64,000 bases of DNA. Source: Allobosea sp. GTDB taxonomy: Bacteria > Pseudomonadota > Alphaproteobacteria > Rhizobiales > Beijerinckiaceae. Below the pieces are notes generated by a model. The model ran no database searches and was not told the DNA's origin. It saw only the letters and a list, made by a program, of their open reading frames with translations. Where the stretch lies: positions 124,001 through 188,000 of the forward strand of contig JAAEQB010000009.1 in the NCBI GenBank assembly GCA_024231975.1. Direction: 5' to 3'. Of this stretch, positions 43,619 through 51,857 are shown piece after piece; positions within the stretch are counted from its first letter, which is position 1; every line of letters starts with the position of its first letter. Both the position numbers and the translations under genes were made by a program.

Positions 43619-43873
43619 TCAGAGATCGACCGGCTTGCCCGAGGCTTCCTCTTCCAGCGTCACGGCGATGTCGGCATTGGCGGACAGCCGGACCTTGTCG
43701 CCTTCGACGCCAGCGACGAAGCCGAGCTCGATGAAGTGATGATGTCCCTTGTGCTGGCCGTAGGCGTCGCTCTTCGTGAGCTTGATGCGCTCGCCCTCGA
43801 TACGATCGACCGTCCCGACATGGACGCCGTCGGCGCCGATGACTTCCATGCCTTCACTGACCTTGGCGTTCAT
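43619..43873 (-). CDS. DUF2171 small PRC-barrel-like protein
   Basis: An 84-residue soluble protein. The pattern VSEGMEVIGADGVHVGTVDR, then KLTKSD, HHHFIELGFVAGVEGDKVRL is that of DUF2171 proteins, beta-rich relatives of PRC-barrel domains. The family is common in alphaproteobacteria, often beside stress or desiccation genes, and its role is unknown. A cluster of three histidines near the middle could bind metal. It lies between the encapsulin and chaperone genes on the same strand. Confidence 0.75.
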   Translation of the reverse strand: MNAKVSEGMEVIGADGVHVGTVDRIEGERIKLTKSDAYGQHKGHHHFIELGFVAGVEGDKVRLSANADIAVTLEEEASGKPVDL

Positions 43874-44028
43874 GTTGACGTCCTCCTAGGCTGAGATCTG
43901 TCGGGGGTGGACATTACGGCGGTGAGACGGCTCCCGCTTTTGGCGGGCAGGAGCCTAACGGCCGGCGCTCATGTCAGTTCCAGTTCCTCCTCGTCCGTCT
44001 TCCGCGTCTTGCCGTTGCAGATCGGGCT

Positions 44029-44256
44029 TCATGTCCGGCCCAGGAAGGCCGGCGCCAGGTCCTGGGCGACCATGCTGCGGGCGGCCTGGTCGGTCTGCTC
44101 GCTGCCGACCTCGTTCATCTGCTTGGCCGCCTCGAACAGCAGCGCCTTGACGTCGTCGGACGACAGCACGCCTTTCTCCACCAGCTTGCGGACGAGGGCG
44201 CGCAGCACGAGCATGTCGATCTCGATCCGGCCCTGGCCGGGGAAGGGTTCCGTCAT
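44029..44256 (-). CDS. Small uncharacterised protein
   Basis: A 75-residue hydrophilic, mostly helical protein (IDMLVLRALVRKLVEKGVLS, then DDVKALLFEAAKQMNEVGS). AGGAGGACGCC precedes the ATG on the minus strand, supporting translation. No signal peptide, membrane helix or recognised domain was seen. Its place between the DUF2171 and CbpM genes suggests a stress-related role, but nothing in the sequence proves it. Confidence 0.65.
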   Translation of the reverse strand: MTEPFPGQGRIEIDMLVLRALVRKLVEKGVLSSDDVKALLFEAAKQMNEVGSEQTDQAARSMVAQDLAPAFLGRT

Positions 44257-44306
44257 GGCGTCCTCCTGTGAGACATGCCTCCGAGGCCGTGCCTAGAACG
44301 AGGGAT

Positions 44307-44588
44307 CTAGCTTCGACCTCCGCCGATCTGCTCGCGCAACTCGGTGAGCGCGCGCCGCAGCCCATGGACCTGGTCCATGAGATGCAGGATCACGTCGATC
44401 CCCTCGTCATTGGCGCCGATATCGTCCTTGAGCCCGCGGATGAGATGGGCGCGCGCGATGTCGATGTCATGGAAATGCAACTCGCCTTCCGTCTCCTGCG
44501 GAATCAGCCAGCGCTGCTCCAGCCAGAACTCCAGCACCTGCACCTGCAGTCCGGACGAGGCCAGGAACTCCTGCTTGGTCATTCTCAT
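44307..44588 (-). CDS. cbpM: CbpM-like chaperone modulator (MerR_2 type)
   Basis: A 93-residue protein of the CbpM family, which binds the J-domain of CbpA and limits its activity. It has the MerR-like helix pattern FLASSGLQVQVLEFWLEQRW, then HFHDIDIARAHLIRGLKDDI, and a coiled-coil-like tail HLMDQVHGLRRALTELREQI. The start codon overlaps the cbpA-like stop (ATGA), the normal pairing. Confidence 0.87.
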   Translation of the reverse strand: MRMTKQEFLASSGLQVQVLEFWLEQRWLIPQETEGELHFHDIDIARAHLIRGLKDDIGANDEGIDVILHLMDQVHGLRRALTELREQIGGGRS

Positions 44589-45487
44589 GACGCTCTCCCC
44601 TCGCGCGGATCGTAATCCTTGTCCTTCCAGCCCGATATGAAGGCTTCGAGCTCGGGATCAGGCGACTTCGGCAGCACCACCTTGAGGACGACGAACTGGT
44701 CGCCCTGGCCGCCGCCACGCCGTGGCGCACCCTTGCCACGCAGGCGCAGCTTCGTGCCTGTGTTCGATCCCTTCGGCACCGACATGGTGACGTCGCCCGT
44801 CGGCGTCGGCACCCGTACCTGCCCGCCAAGCACCGCCTCGGTCAGGGAGACCGGCAATTCGAGCGTGATGTCGTCGCCCTCGCGGGTAAAGCGCCGGTCG
44901 GGCCTGACCTCGATCTCGATCAGCGCATCGCCCGGGCCGCCCGTGCCCGTTCCGGGCGCGCCCTTGCCCTTCAGTCTGAGCGTCTGACCGTCGACGAGGC
45001 CCGGCGGGATCGTCACGTCGATCGTGCTGCCATCCGGCAGGGTCAGGCGCTTGGTCGCGCCGGCGATTGAATCGGCGAAGTCGACCGCCAGATGATAGTG
45101 CAGATCCTGCCCGCGCCGGTTCGCCCGTGCCCTCTGGCTGCGCCGCAAATATTCGGCGAGGGCATCGTCCTCGTCCATGAAATCGGCGAAGCCGGATGCG
45201 TCGGCATAGGGGTTGCCCTGATCCGACGATGCGAAATCCCGGTAGTAATGGTGCTGCGGCCGCTCGGCGCCGGAGGCATCGATCTCGCCGGCGTCGAAGC
45301 GCTTGCGCTTGTCGGCATCGCTGAGCAGGTCGTAGGCGCCGGCCACCTCCTTGAACTTCTCCTCCGCCGCCTTGTCGCCGGGATTGAGATCCGGATGCAG
45401 CTTCTTCGCCAGCTTGCGATAGGCGCTTTGGATCTCGGCGGCAGAGGCCGCCGCGGCTACGCCGAGAACCTCGTAAGGATTTCTCAC
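44585..45487 (-). CDS. cbpA: CbpA-like DnaJ co-chaperone
   Basis: A ~300-residue type II Hsp40. The J-domain is NPYEVLGVAAAASAAEIQSA with HPD in KKLHPDLNPGD. A Gly/acidic linker leads to two DnaJ C-terminal substrate-binding domains (GATKRLTLPDGSTIDVTIPP, then LRLKGKGAPGTGTGG, and later LRLRGKGAPRRGGGQGD). The cysteine-rich zinc domain of DnaJ is absent, as in CbpA. GTG 45487 is preferred since GGAG lies 6 nt upstream; ATG 45505 is an alternative. It would deliver clients to DnaK, modulated by the CbpM-like partner. Confidence 0.9.
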   Translation of the reverse strand: MRNPYEVLGVAAAASAAEIQSAYRKLAKKLHPDLNPGDKAAEEKFKEVAGAYDLLSDADKRKRFDAGEIDASGAERPQHHYYRDFASSDQGNPYADASGFADFMDEDDALAEYLRRSQRARANRRGQDLHYHLAVDFADSIAGATKRLTLPDGSTIDVTIPPGLVDGQTLRLKGKGAPGTGTGGPGDALIEIEVRPDRRFTREGDDITLELPVSLTEAVLGGQVRVPTPTGDVTMSVPKGSNTGTKLRLRGKGAPRRGGGQGDQFVVLKVVLPKSPDPELEAFISGWKDKDYDPREGRAS

Positions 45488-45668
45488 GGGCCACTCCGAA
45501 AACATGTCGTCGACCGCGCCTGGCGCGTAAGCCAATTCGTGCACGGACAGGCGCCCGAGCGCAAACCTCTCGGGGCGCGGCGCATCGACCTCGGCCGCGA
45601 CGGCGCCGAGATTCGGGGCAGGGGAGGCCGGCGGCGAAGGCGCTCAGCCAAAACGAGGGTCGTCTGCC

Positions 45669-47072
45669 TCAGGCAAGCTGGCTGAAATCGCGCCTGAGAT
45701 AGGTGCCATGGCCCTTGCGGGCTTTGATCCGGCCGTCATGCGCCACGATCTGCCCGCGTACCAGCGTCGTCACCGGCCAGCCGGTGATCCTCATGCCTTC
45801 ATAGGGCGTGTAGTCGGAGCCGTCGTTCACAATCGCATGCGTCAGCGTCTGCTCGATCTGCGGGTCCCAGATCGCGATGTCGGCGTCGGCTCCCACCGCG
45901 ATCGTCCCCTTGCGCGGGGAGAGTCCGTACATCTTCGCATGGTTCGTCGCTGTCAGCGCGACGAAGCGATTGATGTCGATCCGCCGCTTGATCACCCCTT
46001 CCGAGAACAGGATCGGCAGGCGCGCGCCGACGCCCGGAATGCCATTCGGCACCCAGCGGAAGCTGGTCCGGCCCTTCGGCACGAGCTTGCCTTGCGGGTC
46101 GTCGTAGCGGAATGGGCAATGATCCGAGGAGAAGACCGAGAACACGCCCTGCTGCAGGCCTTCCCAGCAGGCCTGCTGGCTCTGCGCGTCACGCGGCGGG
46201 GGCGAGCAGACATATTTGGCGCCCTCCATGTTGAGGCCGTCGAGATCATCGGCGGTCAGCGTCAGATATTGCGGGCAGGTCTCGGCGAAGATCTTGAGAC
46301 CCTTCTGCTGGGCGCGCCGGATCTCTTCCATCGCCTCGCGATTGGAGACGTGCACCACCATCAGCGGCACATCCGACAGCTCCGCCAGCGAGATGGCCCG
46401 GTAGGTCGCCTCTCGCTCGGCGATGATGGGGCGCGAGGTGGCATGGAAGCGCGGCGCCGTGCTGCCGGCCCGTTCGAGCCGGTCGGTCAGGTAGCGGATG
46501 ACGTCGTAATTCTCGGCATGGACCATGACGAGAGCACGGGTATCGCGCGCCACCGCCATCACCTCGAGCATCTGGAAGTCGCTCAGCGCCAGGCCCTCAT
46601 AGGTCATGAAGACCTTGAAGGAGGTATAGCCGTCGCGCACGAGCGCCGGCAGCTCCTGGCCGAGCACGCTCTCGGTCGGCTCGGAAATGATCAGGTGGAA
46701 GGCGACATCCGTGTAGCAGGCGCCTTCGGCCTTGGCGTGATAGGCCTTGACGCTCTCGCGCAGGGGAACGCCGCTCTCCTGCGTGCAGAAGGGCAGGATG
46801 GTGGTGTTGCCGCCAAGCGCCGCCGAGCGGGTCGCGCTCTCGAAGTCGTCGGCCATGACGATGCCGTCGCCGGAGGGCTGCGAGACGTGCACATGGCTGT
46901 CGATCCCGCCAGGCAAGACCCATTTGCCGGCGGCATCGATGACATTGGCGGCGCTGCCGAGCTGCTCGCCGAGCGCGACGATGCGGCCGTCCTTGATGCC
47001 GATGTCGCAATGGAAGGTGTCCGACGCGGTCGAAATGCGCCCGCCGCGGATGATCGTGTTGAACTGGGTCAT
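45669..47072 (-). CDS. Dihydropyrimidinase/hydantoinase
   Basis: A 467-residue cyclic amidohydrolase that opens dihydropyrimidine or 5-substituted hydantoin rings. Metal ligands are in GGIDSHVHVSQP, the carboxylated lysine in TSFKVFMTYEG, histidines in MVHAENYDVI and VVHVSNREAMEEI, and the aspartate in FSSDHCPFRYDD. The C-terminal KGTIAVGADADIAIWDPQ is typical. It overlaps the GntR gene upstream by ATGA. The Asp/Glu-racemase-fold protein in the same operon suggests a hydantoin-like or related cyclic ureide/amide pathway. Confidence 0.92.
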   Translation of the reverse strand: MTQFNTIIRGGRISTASDTFHCDIGIKDGRIVALGEQLGSAANVIDAAGKWVLPGGIDSHVHVSQPSGDGIVMADDFESATRSAALGGNTTILPFCTQESGVPLRESVKAYHAKAEGACYTDVAFHLIISEPTESVLGQELPALVRDGYTSFKVFMTYEGLALSDFQMLEVMAVARDTRALVMVHAENYDVIRYLTDRLERAGSTAPRFHATSRPIIAEREATYRAISLAELSDVPLMVVHVSNREAMEEIRRAQQKGLKIFAETCPQYLTLTADDLDGLNMEGAKYVCSPPPRDAQSQQACWEGLQQGVFSVFSSDHCPFRYDDPQGKLVPKGRTSFRWVPNGIPGVGARLPILFSEGVIKRRIDINRFVALTATNHAKMYGLSPRKGTIAVGADADIAIWDPQIEQTLTHAIVNDGSDYTPYEGMRITGWPVTTLVRGQIVAHDGRIKARKGHGTYLRRDFSQLA

Positions 47073-47818
47073 GCCGATCGGTTCCGCTTCCGGCTCTTGG
47101 TGGATGGGCCGAACCTGCCGCTGGTGGCGAGTGCCTGCGCCATCGCCTCGCCGGTCAGGCGGTTGTGCTCTTCGAGGCGCTCGGCCAGATCGAGCCGGGT
47201 GCGGGCGCGCAGAGCGACCATGATGCCCTCATGCTCGGCATAGGAGGCGGCCAGCCGCTCGGAGAGCTCGTTGATGGTGAAGCGGTAGCGCCAGATCTTC
47301 TGCTGCACCGCCTCGTAGTTCTGCACGAGCACCGGGTTTCGCGTCGCCTGGGCCAAGCGCTGATGGAAGGCGTAGTTGAGGCGGGTATAGTCGGCATGGT
47401 CCTGCCGGATCAGGGCCTCGCCGAGATCCCGGTGCAGCCCTTCGAGTTCGGCGATGTCCGCATTGCTGGCGCGAGCCGGAACGAGCAGGCCGATCAGGCG
47501 CTCCAGCGCCCCCTTGAACTCGACGAGCGGGGCGATCTCGGTCGGGTCGATCGGCGCGACCACCGCGCCCCGGTTCGGGCGCAGGATCACGAAGCCTTCG
47601 GCGGCCATGACCTTGAGCGCCTCGCGCAGCGGCGTCCGGGACACGCCGAAGCGTTCGCTGAGCGCGACTTCGGGGATGCGGCTGCCTTCCGGAAGCTCAC
47701 CGTTGAGGAAGATCGCCCGCAACCGCACGATCAGGCGGTCGTGCAGGGTCGGGGGGGCCATGCTCGGCACGTCCTCCTCTTTCGGAAATGCCGAGAATGC
47801 CTGCACGGCCTGCCTCAT
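47069..47818 (-). CDS. GntR-family (FCD-type) regulator of the dihydropyrimidinase operon
   Basis: A 249-residue regulator: winged HTH RIPEVALSERFGVSRTPLRE, then GFVILRPNRGAVVAP, then an FCD domain with NYAFHQRLAQATRNPVLVQN and YAEHEGIMVALRARTRLDLA. ATG 47818 overlaps the upstream racemase-fold gene (ATGA); ATG 47761, with GGAGG about 10 nt before it, is also possible. It lies in the middle of a three-gene operon and may act at the divergent promoter at 48577-48868. Confidence 0.87.
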   Translation of the reverse strand: MRQAVQAFSAFPKEEDVPSMAPPTLHDRLIVRLRAIFLNGELPEGSRIPEVALSERFGVSRTPLREALKVMAAEGFVILRPNRGAVVAPIDPTEIAPLVEFKGALERLIGLLVPARASNADIAELEGLHRDLGEALIRQDHADYTRLNYAFHQRLAQATRNPVLVQNYEAVQQKIWRYRFTINELSERLAASYAEHEGIMVALRARTRLDLAERLEEHNRLTGEAMAQALATSGRFGPSTKSRKRNRSA

Positions 47819-48576
47819 GCTGACGCGGACAAAGGAGCGGGTCGGCAGGCGAACATCCGGCCGAATTTGCGCAAGGGAAGCATATCCACGCCGGTCGCGT
47901 CGAGGCAGCCCCAGAGCGTGAAGGCGACGGAATCGAGGATCGGGATGCCGAGTTCCTGTTCCAGCTCCGGCGCGATCAGGGGCCCGCGCATATTGGTGCA
48001 GACGATGGCGATGGCGTCGGCGCGCGCGGCGGCGACCTCGCGGCACATCCTGGCGATGTCGGCTTCCGAAACCTCCGCGAAGGAGAAATTGTCCGAGCGG
48101 CCGCTGTGCCGTTCGGCGACGGTCTCGATGCCGGCCGCGGCATAGTTGGCGATGATCTTGCGCTGGACGTCCGGGGTATAGGGCGTCACCAGCCCGAGGC
48201 GCCGCACGCCCAGCGTCCCGAGCAGGCGATTGAGCCCGAGAATCGCGCTGGTCGCGGGAACGCCGGTCCGCTCGGTGATCGCGGCGCAGAGTTTCTCGTC
48301 GCTGTCGAAGCCGAGCCAGCTCGCCGAGGTGCCGTTCCAGGCGATGACATCGGGGCGGGCATCGGCGAGCAGTTCCGCCGCCTGCAGGATCGGCTCCAGC
48401 GTGAACTGGCTGTTCGAGGCTTCGTCCAGCGCGATCTTGGTCACCCGGAAGCGGCTGAAATGGACGCTGACCCACGGGAAGAGGGGCGCGGCGAGCGCCG
48501 CCGTATAGGGCTCCAGCACCGTATTCGACGAGGGAGTGAGCATCCCGATCAGAATCGGTTTTTTGTCATATTGCAT
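47815..48576 (-). CDS. Asp/Glu-racemase-fold enzyme (maleate isomerase/arylmalonate decarboxylase-like)
   Basis: A 253-residue protein of the Asp/Glu/hydantoin racemase superfamily. The N-terminal LIGMLTPSSNTVLEPYTAAL is the substrate-carboxylate loop seen in maleate isomerases. The second catalytic cysteine is in AIVCTNMRGPLIAPE. At the first cysteine position the sequence is VIAWNGTSASWLG with no cysteine, so it may not be a two-base racemase. The neighbouring dihydropyrimidinase favours an isomerase or decarboxylase step on a related acid. The start codon sits inside the palindrome TTGCATGCAA. Confidence 0.78.
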   Translation of the reverse strand: MQYDKKPILIGMLTPSSNTVLEPYTAALAAPLFPWVSVHFSRFRVTKIALDEASNSQFTLEPILQAAELLADARPDVIAWNGTSASWLGFDSDEKLCAAITERTGVPATSAILGLNRLLGTLGVRRLGLVTPYTPDVQRKIIANYAAAGIETVAERHSGRSDNFSFAEVSEADIARMCREVAAARADAIAIVCTNMRGPLIAPELEQELGIPILDSVAFTLWGCLDATGVDMLPLRKFGRMFACRPAPLSASA

Positions 48577-48580
48577 GCAA
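48571..48580. promoter_or_regulatory. TTGCATGCAA palindrome at the start of the racemase-fold gene
   Basis: A perfect 10-bp palindrome overlaps the racemase-fold start codon, and a partial copy (TAATGCAAAA) lies before the divergent TRAP gene near 48847. It could be a GntR operator, but the second copy is weak. Confidence 0.35.
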
Positions 48581-48602
48581 AAATTGCCTGTTGCTCAGAT
48601 CG

Positions 48603-48636
48603 CGCCCAGCTTTCGAATGTAAGCTGGGCGATTTTT
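48603..48636 (+). terminator. Rho-independent terminator-like hairpin with no upstream + strand gene
   Basis: CGCCCAGCTT (48603-48612) and AAGCTGGGCG (48621-48630) form a perfect 10-bp stem with an 8-nt loop, followed by ATTTTT. It has the form of an intrinsic terminator for + strand transcription, but the gene to its left is on the minus strand. Confidence 0.6.
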
Positions 48637-48868
48637 ATGCAGCGGGTTCGGCGCGCTTGGCAAGCCGTATCTCGGTTTCATTTTTCGGTTGTGCCGCCGA
48701 TTTTTCGCGATAACCTGATCGAAATATCGAGTTATCGGAGCTGCGCGGCGCTTTTTCGCTCGCGCAGATCGGGAGGGATTTCGCCCGGGAGACGGACCTG
48801 TCGGCAATGAGGAGATTTTCGGCAGGCTCTGCGTAAACTGTATTCATAATGCAAAAGGGGAAGGCATC

Positions 48869-49912
48869 ATGAGAAGCATCATCGCGAGCGCGGCTCTCGC
48901 AGCCGGCCTGGCAGTCGGTCTCTCGCCGGCTTCGGCGCAGACGCCGCTACGCGTGGCCGGCAATTTTTCGCAGAACGTCAAGCAGGTCGACATCGAGCGG
49001 GCCTTCTTCGACGCGCTTGGCGCCAAATCGGGCGTTCCGATCGCGATGAACTACAACCCGATGGACGTGGTCGGCGTGAAGGCGCCGGATGCGCTGCGGA
49101 TGCTGCGCGGCGGCTCCTTCGACGTGATGTCCGTGCAGATCGGCATGGCCTCGCGCGACGACCCCTTCTTCGAGGGCGTCGACCTGATCGGCGTCGCCAC
49201 CGACATGGCGGGCCAGCGCAAGGTGGTCGATGCCTATCGCGCGGCCTTCGACGAGCGCCTGCAGAAGCGCTTCAACGCCAAGGTCCTGGCGCTGTGGCCG
49301 TTCGGCCCGCAGGTCTTCTACTGCAACCACGATATCAAGAGCCTGAAGGACCTGAAGGGGCTGAAGGTCCGCTCCTTCACCCCGTCCATGTCGGCGATGC
49401 TGGAGCATTTCGGCGCGACGCCGGTCACGCTGCAGTTCTCCGAGGTCTATCCGGCGCTGCAGCGCGGCGTCGCCTCCTGCGGGGTGACGTCGCCGACCTC
49501 GGGCAACACCGGTAACTGGCCGGAGGTGACGACGCATCTCCTGCCGCTCTCGGTGTCCGGCTCGGTGCAGGGCCACTTCATCAATCTCGACACCTGGAAG
49601 AAGTTCTCGCCCGAGCAGCAGGCGAAGCTGATGGTCCAGTTCAAGGCGCTCGAGGATCAGCTCTGGGATCTCGCGATCAGCGCCAATGACGATGCGACCG
49701 CCTGCAGCACCGGCCAGGCCAGTTGCAAGGCCCATAAGAAGTTCACGATGAAGCTGGTCGATATCAGCCCCGCCGACCGCCAGGCGATCAAGGACGTCGC
49801 GGAGAAGGTCGTGCTCCCGATCTGGAAGAAGACCTGCAATGCCGTCGATGCCGGCTGCGCCGCCAAGTGGAACGAGACGGCGGGCGCGGCAGCAGGTCTG
49901 ACCATCCAGTAA
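48869..49912 (+). CDS. TRAP transporter substrate-binding protein (DctP type)
   Basis: A 347-residue periplasmic protein with signal peptide MRSIIASAALAAGLAVGLSP and cleavage at ASAQT. Family features include QVFYCNHDIKSLKDLKGLKV, RSFTPSMSAMLEHFGATPVT and PALQRGVASCGVTSPTSGN. The arginine in KVRSF normally binds the substrate carboxylate. It delivers an organic acid to the DctQM-type pair encoded downstream, separated by an intrinsic-terminator-like hairpin. Three or four cysteines near the C-terminus (CSTGQASC, CNAVDAGC) are unusual and may form disulfides. Confidence 0.92.
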   Translation: MRSIIASAALAAGLAVGLSPASAQTPLRVAGNFSQNVKQVDIERAFFDALGAKSGVPIAMNYNPMDVVGVKAPDALRMLRGGSFDVMSVQIGMASRDDPFFEGVDLIGVATDMAGQRKVVDAYRAAFDERLQKRFNAKVLALWPFGPQVFYCNHDIKSLKDLKGLKVRSFTPSMSAMLEHFGATPVTLQFSEVYPALQRGVASCGVTSPTSGNTGNWPEVTTHLLPLSVSGSVQGHFINLDTWKKFSPEQQAKLMVQFKALEDQLWDLAISANDDATACSTGQASCKAHKKFTMKLVDISPADRQAIKDVAEKVVLPIWKKTCNAVDAGCAAKWNETAGAAAGLTIQ

Positions 49913-49917
49913 TCGAC

Positions 49918-49945
49918 AGGGCCGTCCGATGGGGCGGCCCTTTTT
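49918..49945 (+). terminator. Intrinsic terminator/attenuator between dctP and dctQ
   Basis: AGGGCCG (49918-49924) and CGGCCCT (49935-49941) form a 7-bp stem followed by TTTTT. Its place inside the TRAP operon suggests partial termination that raises binding-protein levels over the membrane subunits. Confidence 0.7.
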
Positions 49946-49960
49946 CCAAGGGATTGGTCC

Positions 49961-50557
49961 ATGACTTCGGAAAACCCGGTCGCTCGCGCCCTGCTGCCCG
50001 CCGCCCGATGGCTGGCCCTGCTCGCAGGCTATCTTCTTCTCGGGCTCGCTCTGCTCGTCACCGCCGAAATCCTGCTACGGCGCTTCGTGAACGTGTCGCT
50101 GCAGGGCGGCGACGAATTCGGCGGCTATGTGCTGGCGGTCCTCGCCGCCTTCGGTTTCTCCTACGCCCTGCTGGAGCGGGCCCACACGCGCGTCGAGATC
50201 CTGATCGAGCGTGTCGGCCGGGGGCCGCAGGCGATCCTCAACCTGGTCTCGGCCTGGTGCATCGCGCTGATGGCCTGCTTCATGGCCTGGCGTTCCTATG
50301 CCGCGCTGAGCGAGAGCATCGAGTTCCAGGCGCTCTCCGGCACGCCATTGATGACGCCGCTCTGGCAGCCGCAGCTGCTCTGGTTCGTCGGTCTGCTGTT
50401 CTTCGCGATCACCGCGACCGCCGTCGCGCTGCATGCGAGCTGGCTGATCGGGCAGGGGCACAGCCGCCTCAACCGCTTCTACGGGGTCAAGACGCTGGAC
50501 GAGATCATCGAAGAAGAAACGGTGTCCTCCCTCGAGATGAAGGTGACCGGCAAATGA
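49961..50557 (+). CDS. TRAP transporter small membrane subunit (DctQ type)
   Basis: A 198-residue protein with four helices. ALLVTAEILLRRFVNVSLQG, then GYVLAVLAAFGFSYALLERA and HTRVEILIERVGRGPQAILN follow the DctQ consensus. The overlap with the large subunit start (ATGA at 50554) supports complex formation. Confidence 0.9.
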   Translation: MTSENPVARALLPAARWLALLAGYLLLGLALLVTAEILLRRFVNVSLQGGDEFGGYVLAVLAAFGFSYALLERAHTRVEILIERVGRGPQAILNLVSAWCIALMACFMAWRSYAALSESIEFQALSGTPLMTPLWQPQLLWFVGLLFFAITATAVALHASWLIGQGHSRLNRFYGVKTLDEIIEEETVSSLEMKVTGK

Positions 50558-51855
50558 TCGGTGTGACCGGCGCCGCCATCGGCTTCGTGATGATGCTCGG
50601 CCTGATGATGATCGGGCTGCCCGTGGCGGTCGCGCTCTTCCTCACGGCCTTCATCGGGGCCTGGGGCTTCCTGGGGTTGCCGACCCTGATGGGCTTCGGC
50701 AACCAGATGTGGAGCGGACAGAATGATTTCATCCTGACCGCCATCCCGCTCTTCGTCTTCCTCGGCGAGATTCTGGTGCGCTCCGGCGTCGCCGACGGGC
50801 TCTATCGCTGCCTCTCGGACTGGCTGCGGCGCCTGCCGGGCGGGCTGCTGCACACCAATATCGGTGCGAGCGCGGTCTTCGCGGCGGTCTCGGGCTCCTC
50901 GGTCGCGACCGCCGCGACGATCGGCACGGTGGCGCTGCCGCTGCTGCGCGAGCGCCAGTACGACGATCGCATGACCACCGGCTCGATCGCCGCCGGCGCG
51001 ACGCTCGGCATCCTGATCCCGCCCTCGATCAACATGATTATCTACGGGTCGATGACGAACACCTCGATCGGCCAGCTCTTCGCGGCGGGCATCGTGCCGG
51101 GCCTGCTGCTGACCGCGTTGTTCATGGCGCTGATCGTGCTGATGGCGATCCTGAAGCCCAGCGTGGCCGGGCCGACCCTGCCGGCGCGGTCCACGGCGGA
51201 GAAGATCAGGAGCCTGCTCGACATCTTCCCACCCTTCGTGATCTTCGTGATCGTGATGGGCTCGATCTATCTGGGCTGGGCGACGCCGACGGAATCGGCC
51301 GCGGTCGGCGTCGTCGGCGCGATTGGCGTGGCGATGGCGCGCAAGGGCTTCTCGCTCTCGCTGCTGCACGAGAGCATGATCGCGACGGTGCGCATCTCGG
51401 CGATGATCCTGCTGATCATGGTCGGCGCGCATTTCCTCAACTTCGTGATCGGCGTGCTCGGCATTCCGCAGGCGCTGACCGGCTTCGTCTCGAAGTTCGG
51501 CGCGACCCAGCTCGAGATCATCCTGGTGCTGGTGATCTTCTACCTGATCCTCGGCTGCTTCATGGAAACCCTGTCCATGATGATCGCGACCCTGCCGGTG
51601 GTCTTTCCGCTGGTCGTCCATCTCGGCATCGACCCGGTCTGGTTCGGCATCTTCCTGGTGCTGATGATGGAGATCGGGCTGATCACCCCGCCGATCGGGA
51701 TGAACCTCTATGTCGTTCAGGGCGTGCGCAACCACGGCTCGATCATGGACGTGATCTACGGATCGCTGCCTTTCGTGCTGCTGATGCTGGCCTTCACCGG
51801 GCTGCTGGTGGCGTGGCCGCAGATGGCGCTGTGGCTACCGCAGAAGCTGTTCTGA
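50554..51855 (+). CDS. TRAP transporter large membrane subunit (DctM type)
   Basis: A 433-residue permease with about 12 helices. Hallmarks are MIGLPVAVALFLTAFIGAWG, FLGEILVRSGVADGLYRCLS, GSSVATAATIGTVALP, GILIPPSINMIIYG and LITPPIGMNLYVVQGV. It couples uptake to the sodium or proton gradient. The amidohydrolase gene follows 2 bp after its stop codon, so the imported acid or amide is probably hydrolysed at once. Confidence 0.93.
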   Translation: MIGVTGAAIGFVMMLGLMMIGLPVAVALFLTAFIGAWGFLGLPTLMGFGNQMWSGQNDFILTAIPLFVFLGEILVRSGVADGLYRCLSDWLRRLPGGLLHTNIGASAVFAAVSGSSVATAATIGTVALPLLRERQYDDRMTTGSIAAGATLGILIPPSINMIIYGSMTNTSIGQLFAAGIVPGLLLTALFMALIVLMAILKPSVAGPTLPARSTAEKIRSLLDIFPPFVIFVIVMGSIYLGWATPTESAAVGVVGAIGVAMARKGFSLSLLHESMIATVRISAMILLIMVGAHFLNFVIGVLGIPQALTGFVSKFGATQLEIILVLVIFYLILGCFMETLSMMIATLPVVFPLVVHLGIDPVWFGIFLVLMMEIGLITPPIGMNLYVVQGVRNHGSIMDVIYGSLPFVLLMLAFTGLLVAWPQMALWLPQKLF

Positions 51856-51857
51856 GC

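Noticed and set aside
45708..47243. 511-codon plus-strand frame over the dihydropyrimidinase gene
   Set aside because: It is antisense to a dihydropyrimidinase with all metal ligands, so it is a shadow frame.
49867..50553. Upstream extension of the DctM frame to 49867
   Set aside because: It would overlap the whole DctQ gene; the true start is ATG 50554 in an ATGA overlap.
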